In this document: positions 49,381-60,899 of the stretch, piece after piece
Numbering within the stretch: the first letter of the stretch is position 1
Layout of the letters: every line of letters begins with the position of its first letter
Source: Lycorma delicatula
Taxonomy: Eukaryota > Arthropoda > Insecta > Hemiptera > Fulgoridae
Length of the DNA stretch: 64,000 bases
Reading direction: 5' to 3'
Assembly: GCF_047948215.1 (NCBI RefSeq)
Contig: NC_134455.1
Location: 308,530,147-308,594,146, forward strand
Program-made: the position numbers and the translations under genes
The notes under the pieces: model-generated
What the model saw: only the letters and a program-made list of their open reading frames with translations
What the model was told of the DNA's origin: nothing
Databases searched by the model: none

Positions 49381-50463
49381 ATGTCTACAACAATAGCATC
49401 TCCCGCCAAGTGTAAAGTGCGTGCTGTAATTCGATTTCTTCAGGCTGAGGGGTGTAATGCAGCTGAAATTCATAGACGAATAAGTAATATGTACGGTGAA
49501 ACTTCAATGACTGACAGCAAAGTGCGACAATGGTGCAGGACGTACAGTTGTTCATGATGCAGGTGGTCAGGGAAGGAAGCGAGTGTCAACCTATGATCTC
49601 GTTGAGCGAGTGGATGAGGCAATTCGAGAAAATCGTTGGTTCACAATTTCTGTATTGAGTGATTTGTTTCCTGAAATTTCAAGGCAGCTCTACACCATTG
49701 TGAGTGAGAGACTTCAGTACCGCAAACTGTGTGCGAGATGGGTTCCCAAGATGCTGTCCGACCATCACAAAACAATGAGAATGAACGCCTCCCTAAAGTT
49801 TCTCCAGCGCTACCACAATGAAGGAGAAGATTTTTTGAACAAAATTGTTACAGGGGACGAGACATGGGTCCATTTCGAAACTGAAGAAACAAAAGAACAA
49901 TCCAAACATGGATGCATTCTCATTCTCCCAGTAAACCAAAGAAGTTCAAGCGAACCCTCTCCAACAGAAAGTGTATGGTTACTGTGTTCTGGGACTGGAA
50001 TGGAGTTCTCTTGGTGGAATTCATGGAACGTGGCACGACCATCACTGCAGCCTCATACTGCGTGACTCTTCAACGTCTATGAAAGGCAATTCAGAATAAG
50101 CGGAGAGGAATGTTGTCATCAGGCATTGTCTTTCTCCATGACAATGCTCGGCCGCATACTGCAGCTGTAACAAAGAAGCTCCTGCAGCATTTTCGTTGGG
50201 AAGTGTTTGATCACCCACCATACAGCCCGGACTTGGCTCAATCTGATTTTCACCTCTGCTCACATGAAATGCTGGCTAGGAGGACAACATTTTGGCACAG
50301 ACATCGAGCTGCAGACCAGCATAGAAACATGTCTGAAAACACAGGCGGCTCCATTCTATGACGAGGGTATTAGAAAGTTGGTACCATGCTTTGGTATTAG
50401 ACATTTGTCCATGCATGGACAAATGTCTAAATCGGAGTGGCGACTATGTAGAGAAATAGCGTA
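49381..50463 (+). pseudogene. Mariner transposase, frameshifted
   Basis: Starts MSTTIASPAKCKVRAVIRFL and continues through the helix-turn-helix to VRQWCR. A deletion near 49540 removes about six codons and shifts frame. The frame resumes at about 49555 and includes LCARWVPKML, then GDETWVHFETEE with the first catalytic aspartate. HDNARPHTAAVTKK near 50140 carries the second, and DHPPYSPDLAQSDF near 50212 the third (mariner D,D34D). Further frameshifts occur near 49910, 50065 and 50255. The C-terminal end is disturbed by a 34-bp palindrome at 50397-50430 and finishes GDYVEK-like (RDYVEK) before the stop near 50463. It is not active as it stands. Confidence 0.9.
50397..50430. repeat. Perfect 34-bp palindrome in the mariner 3' coding end
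   Basis: The 17-base half ttagacatttgtccatg is followed immediately by its exact complement with no spacer. It sits where the transposase should read a YDKCLN-type segment, so it has inserted an inverted duplicate of the right half. Confidence 0.93.
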
Positions 50464-50559
50464 ACTATGTAAGTACTTGTTACAAATAAAATATTTTTTA
50501 TTTTCACTGTGGTTTTAATTTCGTGACCAATCGGACCTTGAATAAAAAATCACCCTTGT

Positions 50560-51470
50560 AGTCGGTGGGTTGTTGGGATATTTTATGATTATATTCTTTG
50601 GGTAATTTTTTTCTGTTTTGGTACTAATTAAATGTTATACATAACTGTTTTAATTATGTTAAATGTTTTAATGATGCATCTATATGGCATTTTGATTAAA
50701 TATATAATGTGTAGTAAAAAAAATTTAAAAAAGAAAATTTACACGTTTTAAATATTTTTTGTTGGGAAGGTTCTGTGATAACTTTATAAAGGTGGTATAA
50801 ATGGCCATTATAATTAATTTTTTTTTCCGAAATCAGGTTTTTGGATTGAGGGACTGTATTATTTTAAGAATTCAGTTTTTGTTTACCAGATTGGGCTTTA
50901 AAAATTAGAAATGTATTTATATAGCAGATTCTTGTAATTATATGTTTGCAAAGTTAACCTTTTTACAGACTTTTCAAAGTAAAGAATAGTATTACTCTCA
51001 TTTGCATGGTGGAAGTGGGGGTGAAAGTAGATTTTCTTTAAGTTTTGAGGTGTGAAGAGTGTGAAAATACCATTAACGTAAATTGGGGTTTCCTTATATA
51101 TATATTTATGTAGGCCTGATGTATAAAATGTTGTGGCACGAAAATTCAAAAACTACTTAATCAATTTCCGTGAAATTTATATATGCTGTAGTAATGTATT
51201 TGAGGTTGTCCAAGTGAAAATTTGATGAAGATTGGTTGAATTATTCTCAAGTCACACTTGATTTAATGTTGAAAAAATTTGAGCAGGTGAAGTTAGAAGC
51301 GTGGTTTGTTAAGATTCTGCAAGTTTGAACGTTGACAGTCCTTTTAATAAATATTTTAAGTATTTACCAATAGGCTGTAGCGTAAGATTGTTAATTTATT
51401 AAAACAAAATTTTAAAATTGTTGTTATTAAAATAATAATTACAATATCTTTTCTGCTAAGATCACTTTAG
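50560..51470. other. ASAP intron 5, no recognised feature
   Basis: AT-rich DNA between the mariner and the next foldback. Confidence 0.4.
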
Positions 51471-51471
51471 T

Positions 51472-52049
51472 TTCTATGTTGAGTACTGTTTACCTTTCTT
51501 AGCTTCATTCTTTTATCACATGTTGATGTGTATAGGAACCATTCCATTGTCGAAACTTATTGTATTGTTACTTTTAAATTTCTGTTAATCTTTATATAGT
51601 GTTAGTCAACGCCCCTCTCTACATTTGATGTCATGCCTTACGTGGCCTTCTTCTTGTTTATTTGTTATTAATGGAATGTTAAAAGAAGAAGACTGTATAT
51701 TTTATAAAATCTACAAATCTTTAAATTAAAATATAACAATAAAACATGATAAATGAACAGATCAATAATCAAGTGATGTCCTTTTCAAGAACCTCAAATT
51801 ATTGGAAACAGGAAATACATTAAAAAAAATGAAAAGATAAGTATAACCATTAATAACAGAGAAACAATAAGATGGCCAGATAAGGCATGAAATCAAATTT
51901 AGAAAAGGGGTGTTGACTAACTGCTGCAAAAAGATTAATAGAAGTTCAAAAGTACTTGTACAATAAGTTTTGACAGTGGGGTGGTTCCTAAACGCGTCAA
52001 CATGTGATACAAAAATGAAACTAAGAAAGGTAAACAGTACTCATCAAAG
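51472..52049. repeat. Foldback element 6 (~580 bp)
   Basis: Left arm about 51472-51690 and right arm about 51830-52049. Blocks shared as complements include gagtactgtttacctttctt, tatcacatgttga, aaacttattgta, gttagtcaac.cccc and atgcctta. The arms are about 80 percent identical by eye over roughly 215 bp, with a loop of about 140 bp. No transposase; consistent with a MITE or foldback element. Confidence 0.75.
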
Positions 52050-52059
52050 AAACAAAATT

Positions 52060-52880
52060 TTAAACATCGTATTTATTTTATATAAGAATTTTTTTTTTCA
52101 ATTATTTCATTAAATTATGTTATAGTAATTTAATTTTGTTATAAATGAAAATTATATTTTAATATTAAAAAAAAAATTATACCTCTTTTAGTTTTCTTAT
52201 TTTTTTTTGTAAAACTTTAGGTTAGCTTTACTTGATACCTTTCAAAACAAAATAAAATAACAAAAAGTTGGTCTTCTTGCATAGAACTGCACAAGAATTT
52301 TTGTCTTTTTTTGCTAATGTACTGTAGAGTGAAAAGATTTTAAATGATGAGAACATCTTACGAAAGATTTATTATTTTTTGTGATTTTACAGTAATATGT
52401 TATGCAATTTTTTATACAATAATTATGGATTTGTTAATTAAATTTAGCAACATTAAATTTTTTTAACAGATGAGTTTTTTAATTTCAGGTTGTGAAAAAC
52501 ATATTAACTGTCATGTGGTAACTTATTAAAGCATTACAAAAATGTATAGGTTTCGAACATCTGTAGTATCAATGTTTTATTATAATATATCTACATTTGT
52601 TCAGCACCTGAAAATTTACTTCTCCAAATGACATAGTATTATTTACTTTTAGCAAAGCAGGTGAACTAATAAAATCTTCAGTTAACACAGATTTTAGTGA
52701 AATTTATTGTGCAAATGGAAGCAATGCAATAAACGAGATGAAATTTTGAAAAAATTGTGGATCAAACCTGACTTATAACAATATAAATTATATTTTTGCT
52801 GTTTTAATATATAAATGAACTTCTTGTAGTTAGTTGATTCCTCTGTTTGTATAACTTTGATTTGTATTCATTCATTGTTT
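52060..52880. other. ASAP intron 5, distal part, no recognised feature
   Basis: AT-rich DNA up to the exon 6 acceptor. Confidence 0.4.
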
Positions 52881-52887
52881 GTTACAG

Positions 52888-53047
52888 TTATTTTCAGGAT
52901 GGATTGAAAACTATAGAACATTTTGGTAGTTATGTTGCTGACCTCTCTATAAAATTACAAAAAGTAAGGCAAAAACAAGACGAAGAAAGGAGAAAATTGA
53001 ATGAACTTCGAACATTATTACGTAATGCACCAGGACTTGATAAAGAG
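52888..53047 (+). CDS. Asap: ASAP coding exon 6 (last BAR helix), residues 230-283
   Basis: Sixth coding exon, 160 nt, after a gttacag acceptor and before a gtatag donor. With the two carried bases it gives 54 codons: [20 protein letters not shown], then a charged coiled-coil stretch with [16 protein letters not shown] and ending APGLDKE. This is the final BAR helix and the start of the linker toward PH. Intron 6 is phase 0 and 8.4 kb, carrying a Tigger-like element with a nested LINE. Confidence 0.93.
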
Positions 53048-53720
53048 GTATAGTAATAAGGTGTATTTCAGTTATAATTTTTGTAACTTAAAACATGTTT
53101 AGTCCTTTAATTTAATTATATACTATTTAAAAAAAAAGAAAAGTTAATTAATTGTAAGTCTGTATATTGCTTTTAAACATTGATTTGCAGAATTATTTTT
53201 TTAATTTTTTTCACGAGGAAATAAATTACATTTTCATAAGCAGGTTTATTTAACACATTCTTAATGAAATTTTGCAGTCATTGTAGTCTGTATATAACTC
53301 AACTCATGTTACTAGTTTTATTGATGTGGTATTAAATTATATTACTGTACTTTTACTACATTTGCCTAAGTTTATACTGTTCTGAGTATTAATATGCAAG
53401 TTGAAGAAAGTTTGATAAGTCAGTGCATGTTCAGAGACTGTGTTGTAATAAATAGTTGAGATCATATTTTGTTCCCCACATCTCTGTAGGAATATACATC
53501 AAATTTTGAGCCAGTTACATTAATAATTTTGTTGTTGCCAGTCATTTGAGTTGATCAAGTGTTATGATTTGTGAAAAACAGATAAGGAGATGTAATCACC
53601 ACATGAACATTACTAACATACTGTTTTATAACATTACTCTTTGAAAGTAAAACAACCCAGAAAATTAAGTTATGCAAAACAAATATTGTGAGTCAGCTCC
53701 ATCAGTTAAAACAGTTTAGA
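53048..53720. other. ASAP intron 6, proximal part, no recognised feature
   Basis: AT-rich DNA between the exon 6 donor and the left end of the Tigger-like element. Confidence 0.4.
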
Positions 53721-53879
53721 AGTACCATATTTATTCGAGTACCCCCCGCCCCCGAATAAGCCCTGCACCTTGATTTTCCAGACTGAAAATCTAAAAAAAA
53801 AAAATTGAGTATATACCGTTTTTAAAGTGCAACACATATAAAAAAATACGTAAATAGGAAAATATCTTACATCACCGAA

Positions 53880-56088
53880 CGTGTCGTGTTTGTGTAGACG
53901 ATTCACTTTCAGACAATGTCGTCTCGGAAAATGGAGTACCTCAAGGTAGTGTATTAAGTGCCACCTTGTTTTCTGTGGCCATAAACAGCATTATCGATTG
54001 TGTACAGGCTCATGTTCTCTATTGGTTGACGATTTTGTTATTTATGTTGCGAGCCGCTCAACACCCACTGCGGAGCGGCTGATACAGAACACTATATTTC
54101 GCCTTGAGGCTTGGTCAAGAACTACTGATTTTACATGACAAAACGACATGTGTGGTCTTTTCTCGGCTACGGAACCCTTCTATTCTGCAGGTTTTTCTGA
54201 ACAGAGAGCTTATTGCTGCCTCTCCTTACGTCAAGTTCCTAGGTTTGCTTTTTGATAGCCGTCTTACTTGGGTCAAATATATAAAGGGAATGAGAACAAA
54301 ATGTTCCAAACTTTTAGATATGATGCGGGTCCTTAGTAACACCAATTGGGGAGCTGATCGGTCATGTATGTTACGTTTTTACTATTCCCTTGTTCGTTCC
54401 CGTTTAGATTATGGTTGTGTCGCCTACTCTTCAGCTCGTCAAACTGAGATGTATGGAATGCTGAACGGTGTACATAACGCTTTTCTTCGGCTTGCCACAG
54501 GTGCATTTAGATCAAGCCTTATCGCAAGCTTACTTGAAGACTTTGGCGAGCCATCACTTTGGGATAGACGAGATCAGCTTTTGTTATCTTATTTTACCCA
54601 TCTCAAAGAACAGCCAAATCACCCGGCTTTTGACCCAGTTCTTAGGAATCCTAATTTAAGGAAGTATGGGGACCGTCCACGCTGTACTGCGCCTGTGGGT
54701 GTCCGTATCCGGCGTCTGCTGCAGCATATAAATGTTGACACTCCCTTGTTCTTTCCATCATATCCATGCTCATATCCTCCGTGGAGAATAAATCTTGTAA
54801 ATTTTACATTTGATCTTACAACATACGATAAACGATCAACACCACCTACTGTTTTCCGGCAAATGTTTCAGTATATTCTCACCAAGACGAACCCGGATGC
54901 GGTGATATACACTGATGGATCAAAATAAGACGGTACCGTTGGTTGTGCTTTTGTTGTCAATGACAGGACTTATATGTTTGGCCTACCCGGTATTACGAGT
55001 ATGTTCACCGCAGAACTACTCGCTATAAACAGGGCTCTAAATATCGTTAGTCGTAAATATAGAAAGATTATTATTTGCAGTGACTCGTGTAGTGCTCTCC
55101 AGGCGTTAGAAAACTTATTCCAAACATCCTGTCGTCATTGACATTTATGAAGCAATCGCTGAGGTAGGTAATCGCAACACAGAGGTAAGTTTTTGCTGGA
55201 TCTCTAGCCACTTGGAGATTCTAGGTAACGAAAGAGCAGATTATGCTGTCAAAGAAGCGTGTATTCAACCTCCTTTCACCACCCGAGTTACTGCCTTTGA
55301 TTTTATCAATCGTATAAAACAATCACTGAGAGCAAGATGGCAAAGTGACTGGACGGCTACCGTTGATAATAAACTCCGGCAGATTAAAGATTCTGTGTTG
55401 CCATGGGGCTCGTCTTGCAGAAATTCTTGTCGTGAGGAAGTGGTTCTCTGCCGGTTACGGTTAGGACCTACAAGGATCACACACGAATACCTAATGTCAG
55501 GAGAAGCCCCACCCGTATGCACACGATGCAACTGCCGCATGACTGTGCACCACATTCTTGTGGACTGCATACGTTATGCGGCTTTGCGTCATCAGTTTAA
55601 TCTACCTAGAAACATCCGTGATATCTTGTGCAATAATAACGAAATTTTGAATCGGATATTTCTCTTTTTGCACAGTACCAGGTTACTGCAAAAAGTTTAA
55701 TATTATCATATATGTTTTTCTGTTGGAAGAGTTTTTTAATAATTTTAACCTTTACTTTCAGTTTTGGTTTTTGGGTTCTATGTATTTAATTTTACTGTCC
55801 AGGGAGGGGGCTTTTGCACAACCCATCAGAATTAGGTAAGTTTTATATAGTTTCTTTATTCAATTATTTTAACTTTTATATTTTATCAACTTCGTCTGTT
55901 ATATTAGTTCTGAGTTTTATTTTGCCTTCTTGGCTAGTTTTAATAAATTTTTATTATATGATTAATATTATATTTACACCTTATAAACTTTATTATTTTG
56001 GGGTTATTTTACCCTTTTATTAATAAAATTCCGGACGATGATAAAGCCCAGGCGTTTTTCGCCCACAAACAACAAAAAAAAAAAAAAA
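53880..56088 (+). mobile_element. I-type LINE, 5' truncated, nested in the Tigger-like element
   Basis: The plus-strand element begins inside the reverse transcriptase (SENGVPQGSVLSATLFSVAI) and ends in a poly-A tail at about 56070-56088 after a short 3' UTR. It carries the RT C-terminal part, an RNase H domain and a cysteine-containing C-terminus. The 5' truncation and A tail are typical of target-primed reverse transcription. No exact target duplication was identified, so the 5' boundary is approximate. Confidence 0.85.
53885..55700 (+). pseudogene. RT / RNase H polyprotein fragment of the I-type LINE
   Basis: Main frame 54104-54928, about 270 codons. It contains VKFLGLLFDSRLTWVKYIKG (RT thumb region), then FYYSLVRSRLDYGCVAYSSA and AVIYTDGSK, the first RNase H aspartate block. 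An in-frame stop follows at 54926-54928. The next piece includes FTAELLAINRAL and a SDSCSALQAL block (second and third RNase H acidic residues). After a one-base shift near 55110 comes a WISSHLEILGNERADYAVKE block (normally WVPSHVGIxGNExAD). The C-terminus (55212-55700) has CRLRLGPTRITHEYLM and CTRCNCRMTVHHILVDC, the zinc-knuckle-like tail of RNase H-bearing LINEs. The catalytic RT DD-box region near 54030 is damaged. Not functional. Confidence 0.85.
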
Positions 56089-56279
56089 TTAATTACCGTA
56101 AGTACTAGTTTAGTTCAGAATCAGTAGGCCAGTGAAACGAAAAGAAAGTATCATGTTGAAAAGGATCATTTCAATACACTTTTTAATATGGGATTTTATT
56201 TTTAATTAATCACTGACACTGTCAATGTCTGTAGAAGAGTTACTGATAGTCTCCACGTCGCTCTGCCAAAGGTGATTGT

Positions 56280-57420
56280 TCATTAGATATTCCGCATTTT
56301 TTAAAAATTTTCCTTACTAATACCTTCCTAAGCATCTTTTATCCAAATACAAATCTGGGCGTTTGATTCTTCCTGTAGGCTTGAGAAAGAAATTTTCATC
56401 AGCCATCCATTTACTGTACAGTTGTTTTAATGCTGATTTGAACGGTTTATTAATGCAGACATCTAGTGGTTGCAATAAAGATGTCAATCTGCCTGGAATT
56501 ATTACTTGGTCTGTCACCTTTTTTAAAATGTCTTTCATTTTATCAGTCATATAAAGGATTATCAGTCATATAAATGGATAACTATCCATTACTAGCATAC
56601 CGGTATTTTTTTTATGAAGTAAATCTCCTAATCACTTTTGTCATACACACCTGATCCAATCTAAAATTAAGGTTTCGTCCATCCAACCTGATTCCTGTGC
56701 TCTGATAATAATTCCATTTACCTGTATGGTAGAAAGAGTTTTTCTTTTAAAAACAATGTATGGAGGTAATTTTGATCCATCAGAAGTAATGCAAAGCATA
56801 ACACTACACCTGTGTTTTTCTTTACCACCAGTGTGAATCGTAACACTTATTTCACCTTTTTTGTTTACGGTTTTGTCAGATTGCATTTCAAAATATACGG
56901 GGGTTTGATCAGCGTTTCCTATTTGAGAAAGCAAATAGCCATTATCTTTTCTAAGATTTATTATGTATTTGTAAAAATGTAATATTTTTTGTTCATAAGC
57001 ATCTGGAAGTCATTGAGAAATGGTCGTATCTCATCTTATTGACAAATCATTGCGTGCAAAAAATCGTGTTATCCATCCACGGCTTGCTTTAAAAGCAACT
57101 TTATTCAATGATTTAGCAATTTCACAAGCTATGATTGACACATTTCTGTCGTGACAGCATAACCGCATTTCCTTTTGTCCATAACAGTAATACAATTTTT
57201 TTTTTAATGTCTGTGTATTTTGGTTTTAAGCCATGAAAAGCCCTTTTATTACCAGTGCCTTTCACCAGAGCTTGTTTCTTCTTATGGCAATCTCGAATTC
57301 AGCTTTCATCTATGTCAAATTTTCTTCCTGCTGCCCGATTTCCAATTTTTTCAGCCTCTTCTATGATGCGCAGTTTTTCATTTTACTGTAAAAGATCGTA
57401 GAAACTGTCCTTTTGTACTC
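56280..57420 (-). pseudogene. Tigger/pogo-like transposase 1, broken
   Basis: Minus strand, N- to C-terminal from 57420 to 56280. A helix-turn-helix-like KIGNRAAGRKFDIDES segment comes first, then KRAFHGLKPKYTDI and a MLSRQK region, FKSKPWMDNTIF (CENP-B-type DNA-binding wording) and IGNADQTPVYFEMQSDKTV with the first DDE aspartate (56830-56930). VMLCITSDGSKLPPYIVFKR and QESGWMDETLILDWI follow, and later IIPGRLTSLLQPLDVCINKP. The block with the second catalytic aspartate seems lost or degraded near 56560-56640. Several stops and frameshifts are present. Confidence 0.85.
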
Positions 57421-57879
57421 ATTTTATGCCATAATTAAAATAAATCACCGTATTAAACTTTACAAGATAAATTAAACAGATAAAATGCACATAACCGTCT
57501 ACATATACGAACAGTACAATGACTATGTCGAATAGACAAGATGACGATGGGTAACTGATACTGTAACTGTAGTGTCATTAGAACTGGATGCAGCCTATAC
57601 AGAATGAATCAGTTTTATAACAATACCGTAACTTTGTTTGTATCGATAATATGAACAGGATGTTAATAATAGAGGATGTATTCTGTATAAGCGGCACCCA
57701 GTATTGATAAACAAAAGCCTAATGTAACTATATTTATGTGATTGAATTTATGTACTTCTAAGAAAACATTTACGTAAATTATCCTGGATAAAGGTTATGT
57801 TTCAAGTAAGCCCCGTACCCTTATTTTTTCTCTCCAATTCCAAGAAAAAAAGTGCGGGGGTACTCGAATAAATACGGTA

Positions 57880-58845
57880 GTTTGGTTATTTTCAGAGCTG
57901 TCATGCGAACACGAACTATCCTGAATTCCTGATAGCCTTTTGAGGTTACAACTGGAGATAATATTGAAAATCCATTAACTTCTTTTAATAAAAATTAGAT
58001 AAAATTAGTAGAGAATTAAATTCTCCACAAATCTTTTTGCAGAATTCCATTTGTTTACTAACCATTTTTTGTAATTTGTGATTCTAGTTTTTTCTGTTTT
58101 ATGATAATTTTCTTAAAAAAATATTAGATACAGTTCTAGAACCTGTTTTATTGAATTTTCAGGTCAAAATCCACATAAACATTATGAAATTTATCCTTAA
58201 TTAAAGTTTCAATAATTTTAGTGTGGCTTCATTTTACACTTAACAGAAATCAGAGGGAAATATTTTGTAAGGTATAACTCAAAAATTAAGCATTTCCAGA
58301 GCTATGTTTATATGAACTTTCTTCTTTATTTTCGTCTGTTGAACATGTCAAAAAAACCTTTCCATTTCTTTGTAAAACACCCTGTGCATTTATTTAAAGA
58401 ATTTATGAGTATAAAAGTGTTGAAAATAAAAATTTTAACTTTTGATTATAATCCTAAAATATCATTTTTTAAACTGAGTTTTACATTAATTTTAGTAACT
58501 AATATTATTTATATTAGCTGAAAGCCAATTACATACCCATTTTAATCTTACCATATAGGAATAACAATAATTAGTACTTGATTGATATTAATCAGAGTGT
58601 ATTATTATTTAAGCTAAGTTGCTTAAACTGACAGTTACGCAATAGTTCAGAAATTGCTGCTGCTGGTATTATTTTTTTTTTAAATTCATTGCAAAAAAAA
58701 GATAAATTTTAATTTGACCAAATGTTAATGTAGACACGGACATGGCATCTTGCTGCATTTGTTTGACAAGGAAGTTTCTGACATTTTTGTAAAAATTGGG
58801 ATTTATATAGAACTAGCTGACCCAGTAATGCTTCACTATTGCTAG
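57880..58845. other. ASAP intron 6, no recognised feature
   Basis: AT-rich intronic DNA; the open frame at 58312-58521 has no motif. Confidence 0.4.
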
Positions 58846-58851
58846 ATTTGA

Positions 58852-58891
<40 letters not shown>
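58852..58891. repeat. TA dinucleotide microsatellite
   Basis: About 20 TA units followed by a short TG-rich stretch. Confidence 0.95.
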
Positions 58892-58897
<6 letters not shown>

Positions 58898-59359
58898 ATA
58901 ATAAATGAAAATTAAATCAATTTGTTAAAAATAGCAAATAAGTATTGCATTGTGTTTATGTAGGCCTACATTATTTTTTATCAATTGGTGTACTGTATGA
59001 ACAATGGGAATTGCCGGTGTCGGTACATTGGCAACTAAAATAGTTTAGCATTCCTTTCTTATTTTTGCCTTAATGCTACTGCAAAAGTAAGCCTAATGTG
59101 TAAGCGAATTGCTATTCAGTCCTAATCTTGATACTGTACAATACAGATCTAGTGGTTTTGTTTTGTTCCAGTAGTGCTTTTGGGTGATTTTGTGCAGTAG
59201 TATATTGAATTTTGTTTTGGTTTGAGTACTGTATTTCCCTGTGTTTTTTTCATAGTACTGTATTGTACTGTTCAGTACTGTACTGTATATTGGTATAACT
59301 TGTATTTTCCATGAATTGATTTATACTGTGTGTTGGTGTTATAGTGTATATGATTTGTT

Positions 59360-60860
59360 AAAAATATCCAAAAGAAAGTGTTTGAGTATCAAAGAAAAAA
59401 TACATATAATCGATGAAGTTGAAAAAGAAGGTAAGAAAAAAGACATAGTAATTCATTTGGTATACCAGCTAATTCTCTTTCCACAGTGTTAAAAAATAAA
59501 GATTCTGTTAAAAAAACAAGCAGAAAATTTAGACATTAATAGAAAGATTTAAGTCTTGTATTTGTGTTGATATTGATGAAGATGTAATAAAGTGGTTAAT
59601 TGTAGTTTGTGAAAAAAATTTACCAGTACTGGGAACTATTATTAAATAAAAGGCTTTAGAATTCACCAAAACACTAAATTGTCCTGATTTTCAAGCTACT
59701 GCTGGTTGGCTTGACAAGTTAAATTACGGCATGCTCTTGTAAAAACGTTGTATTTGGCGAGAGTGCTGATGTAAAAGAAGAAGAATGTGTAACATTGAAA
59801 GAAAACATTCTGCCTAACCTACTATATGAATACAATGAAAATTATATATTTAATGCTGATAAGACCAGGCTATTTTTTACATTCCTTTCAGACAAAACAT
59901 TAGCTTTTAAAAGAATGACAAATGTTTTTGGTGGGGAAAGTACAGCAAAGAGAGGGTTACTGTAATGGAATGGTAGCTGCTAACATGATTGGTATTGAGA
60001 AGCTCAAACTTCTAGTAATCAGAAAGTCTCAGTGACCTCATTGTTTTAAAAGGCATCACATCATTAGAAACAGATTACGATTACAACAGAAAAGCTTGGA
60101 TGACAATTGAAATTTATACAAAATTGTTAAGAAAACTTACTGATGAGGTGTCAAGAAAAAAACGTAAAATTCTTTTACTCTACAACATATCTTCGCCATA
60201 TAAATGTAAACATGAAATCTGTTACTATTGCTTACTTTTTGCCAGGTATGACTTCTTCAAAACTGCAACAAGTGGACCAGAGTTTAATTAAAAGTTTAAA
60301 AGTTCACTGCAGAAAATGCATTTAAATGAAGTTTTTTAAAGCTGTCTATGACAATGTTCCAGTTAAAAATTTAATAACTTTAAAGAATGTATTGCTGAAA
60401 TATCTAAAGCTTAGTCTCATGATGTAACTCCCCAAACAATTTAAAAGTGTTACAAAAAAGCTGGGTTAAGTAAGAATGAGACAGTAACAGCCGCCAATCG
60501 CAGTAATTGTACAACTGAAGATGTGAATTCGAAATTCCAGAATTTGTTATCAATAACTGGAGTAAATTGCAAAGTAACATGGAATTAGAACTGCAGTTAG
60601 ATGAATATCTAATGATCGATGATGGAATAGTGGTAGCAGGAAATAGTCAGAGGTGTAGTTGCTAAAAGACCAGTGGACCCACAAATTGAAGAGATGTAAT
60701 GACCATTAATCCTACAAATGATGAGTTATTGTGGTCATTCAATATGATAAGAAGTGGCCTTCATTCAATAGGAAATGTACCAGATATTATGTTTAATTGC
60801 TTGAATAATTTAGAATCATTTTTTGGAAATAAAATTATCTTCGGAAACAAAACAGTTTAA
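59360..60860 (+). pseudogene. Tigger/pogo-like transposase 2, broken
   Basis: Plus strand. The N-terminus KRKCLSIKEKIHIIDEVEKE with KKKDIVIHL is the pogo/CENP-B helix-turn-helix. Later pieces show VKEEECVTLKENILPNLLYE, NYIFNADKTRLFF (first DDE aspartate block; NADETGLFF in the family), SDKTLAFK, and a GMTSSKLQQVDQSLIKSLKV block near 60240-60300 (normally TTSxLQPxDQGIIxxxK). The DNxPAH block with the second aspartate is degraded. Stops and shifts occur throughout. A different, GC-poorer family than the Tigger-like element at 53725-57877. Element ends were not located. Confidence 0.8.
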
Positions 60861-60899
60861 ACAAAAATTACAGACTTCTTTTTAGCAAGTTGTTTTACA

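Larger units (their letters stand above)
49222..50558 (+). mobile_element. Mariner element, 1337 bp, with both ends and TA target duplication
   Basis: The left end cgagggttattttttttcaa and the right end (complement reading caagggtgattttttattca) form terminal inverted repeats of roughly 30 bp. Each end is flanked by TA (49220-49221 and 50559-50560), the mariner target duplication. The 1337-bp length is normal for an autonomous mariner. The transposase inside is broken, so the copy is non-autonomous now but the best preserved element in the window. Confidence 0.93.
53725..57877 (-). mobile_element. Tigger/pogo-like DNA transposon split by a LINE
   Basis: The left terminus ccatatttattcgagtaccc and the right terminus, whose complement reads ccgtatttattcgagtaccc, are inverted repeats of about 22 bp with one or two differences. 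Each is bordered by TA (53723-53724 and 57878-57879), the expected duplication for Tc1/mariner/pogo elements. The total is 4153 bp; removing the inserted LINE (about 2.2 kb) leaves close to 2 kb, a normal Tigger size. The transposase is on the minus strand between about 57420 and 56280. Confidence 0.88.

Noticed and set aside
55265..55570. Minus-strand 101-residue frame
   Set aside because: Opposite strand of the LINE C-terminal zinc-knuckle region; shadow frame.
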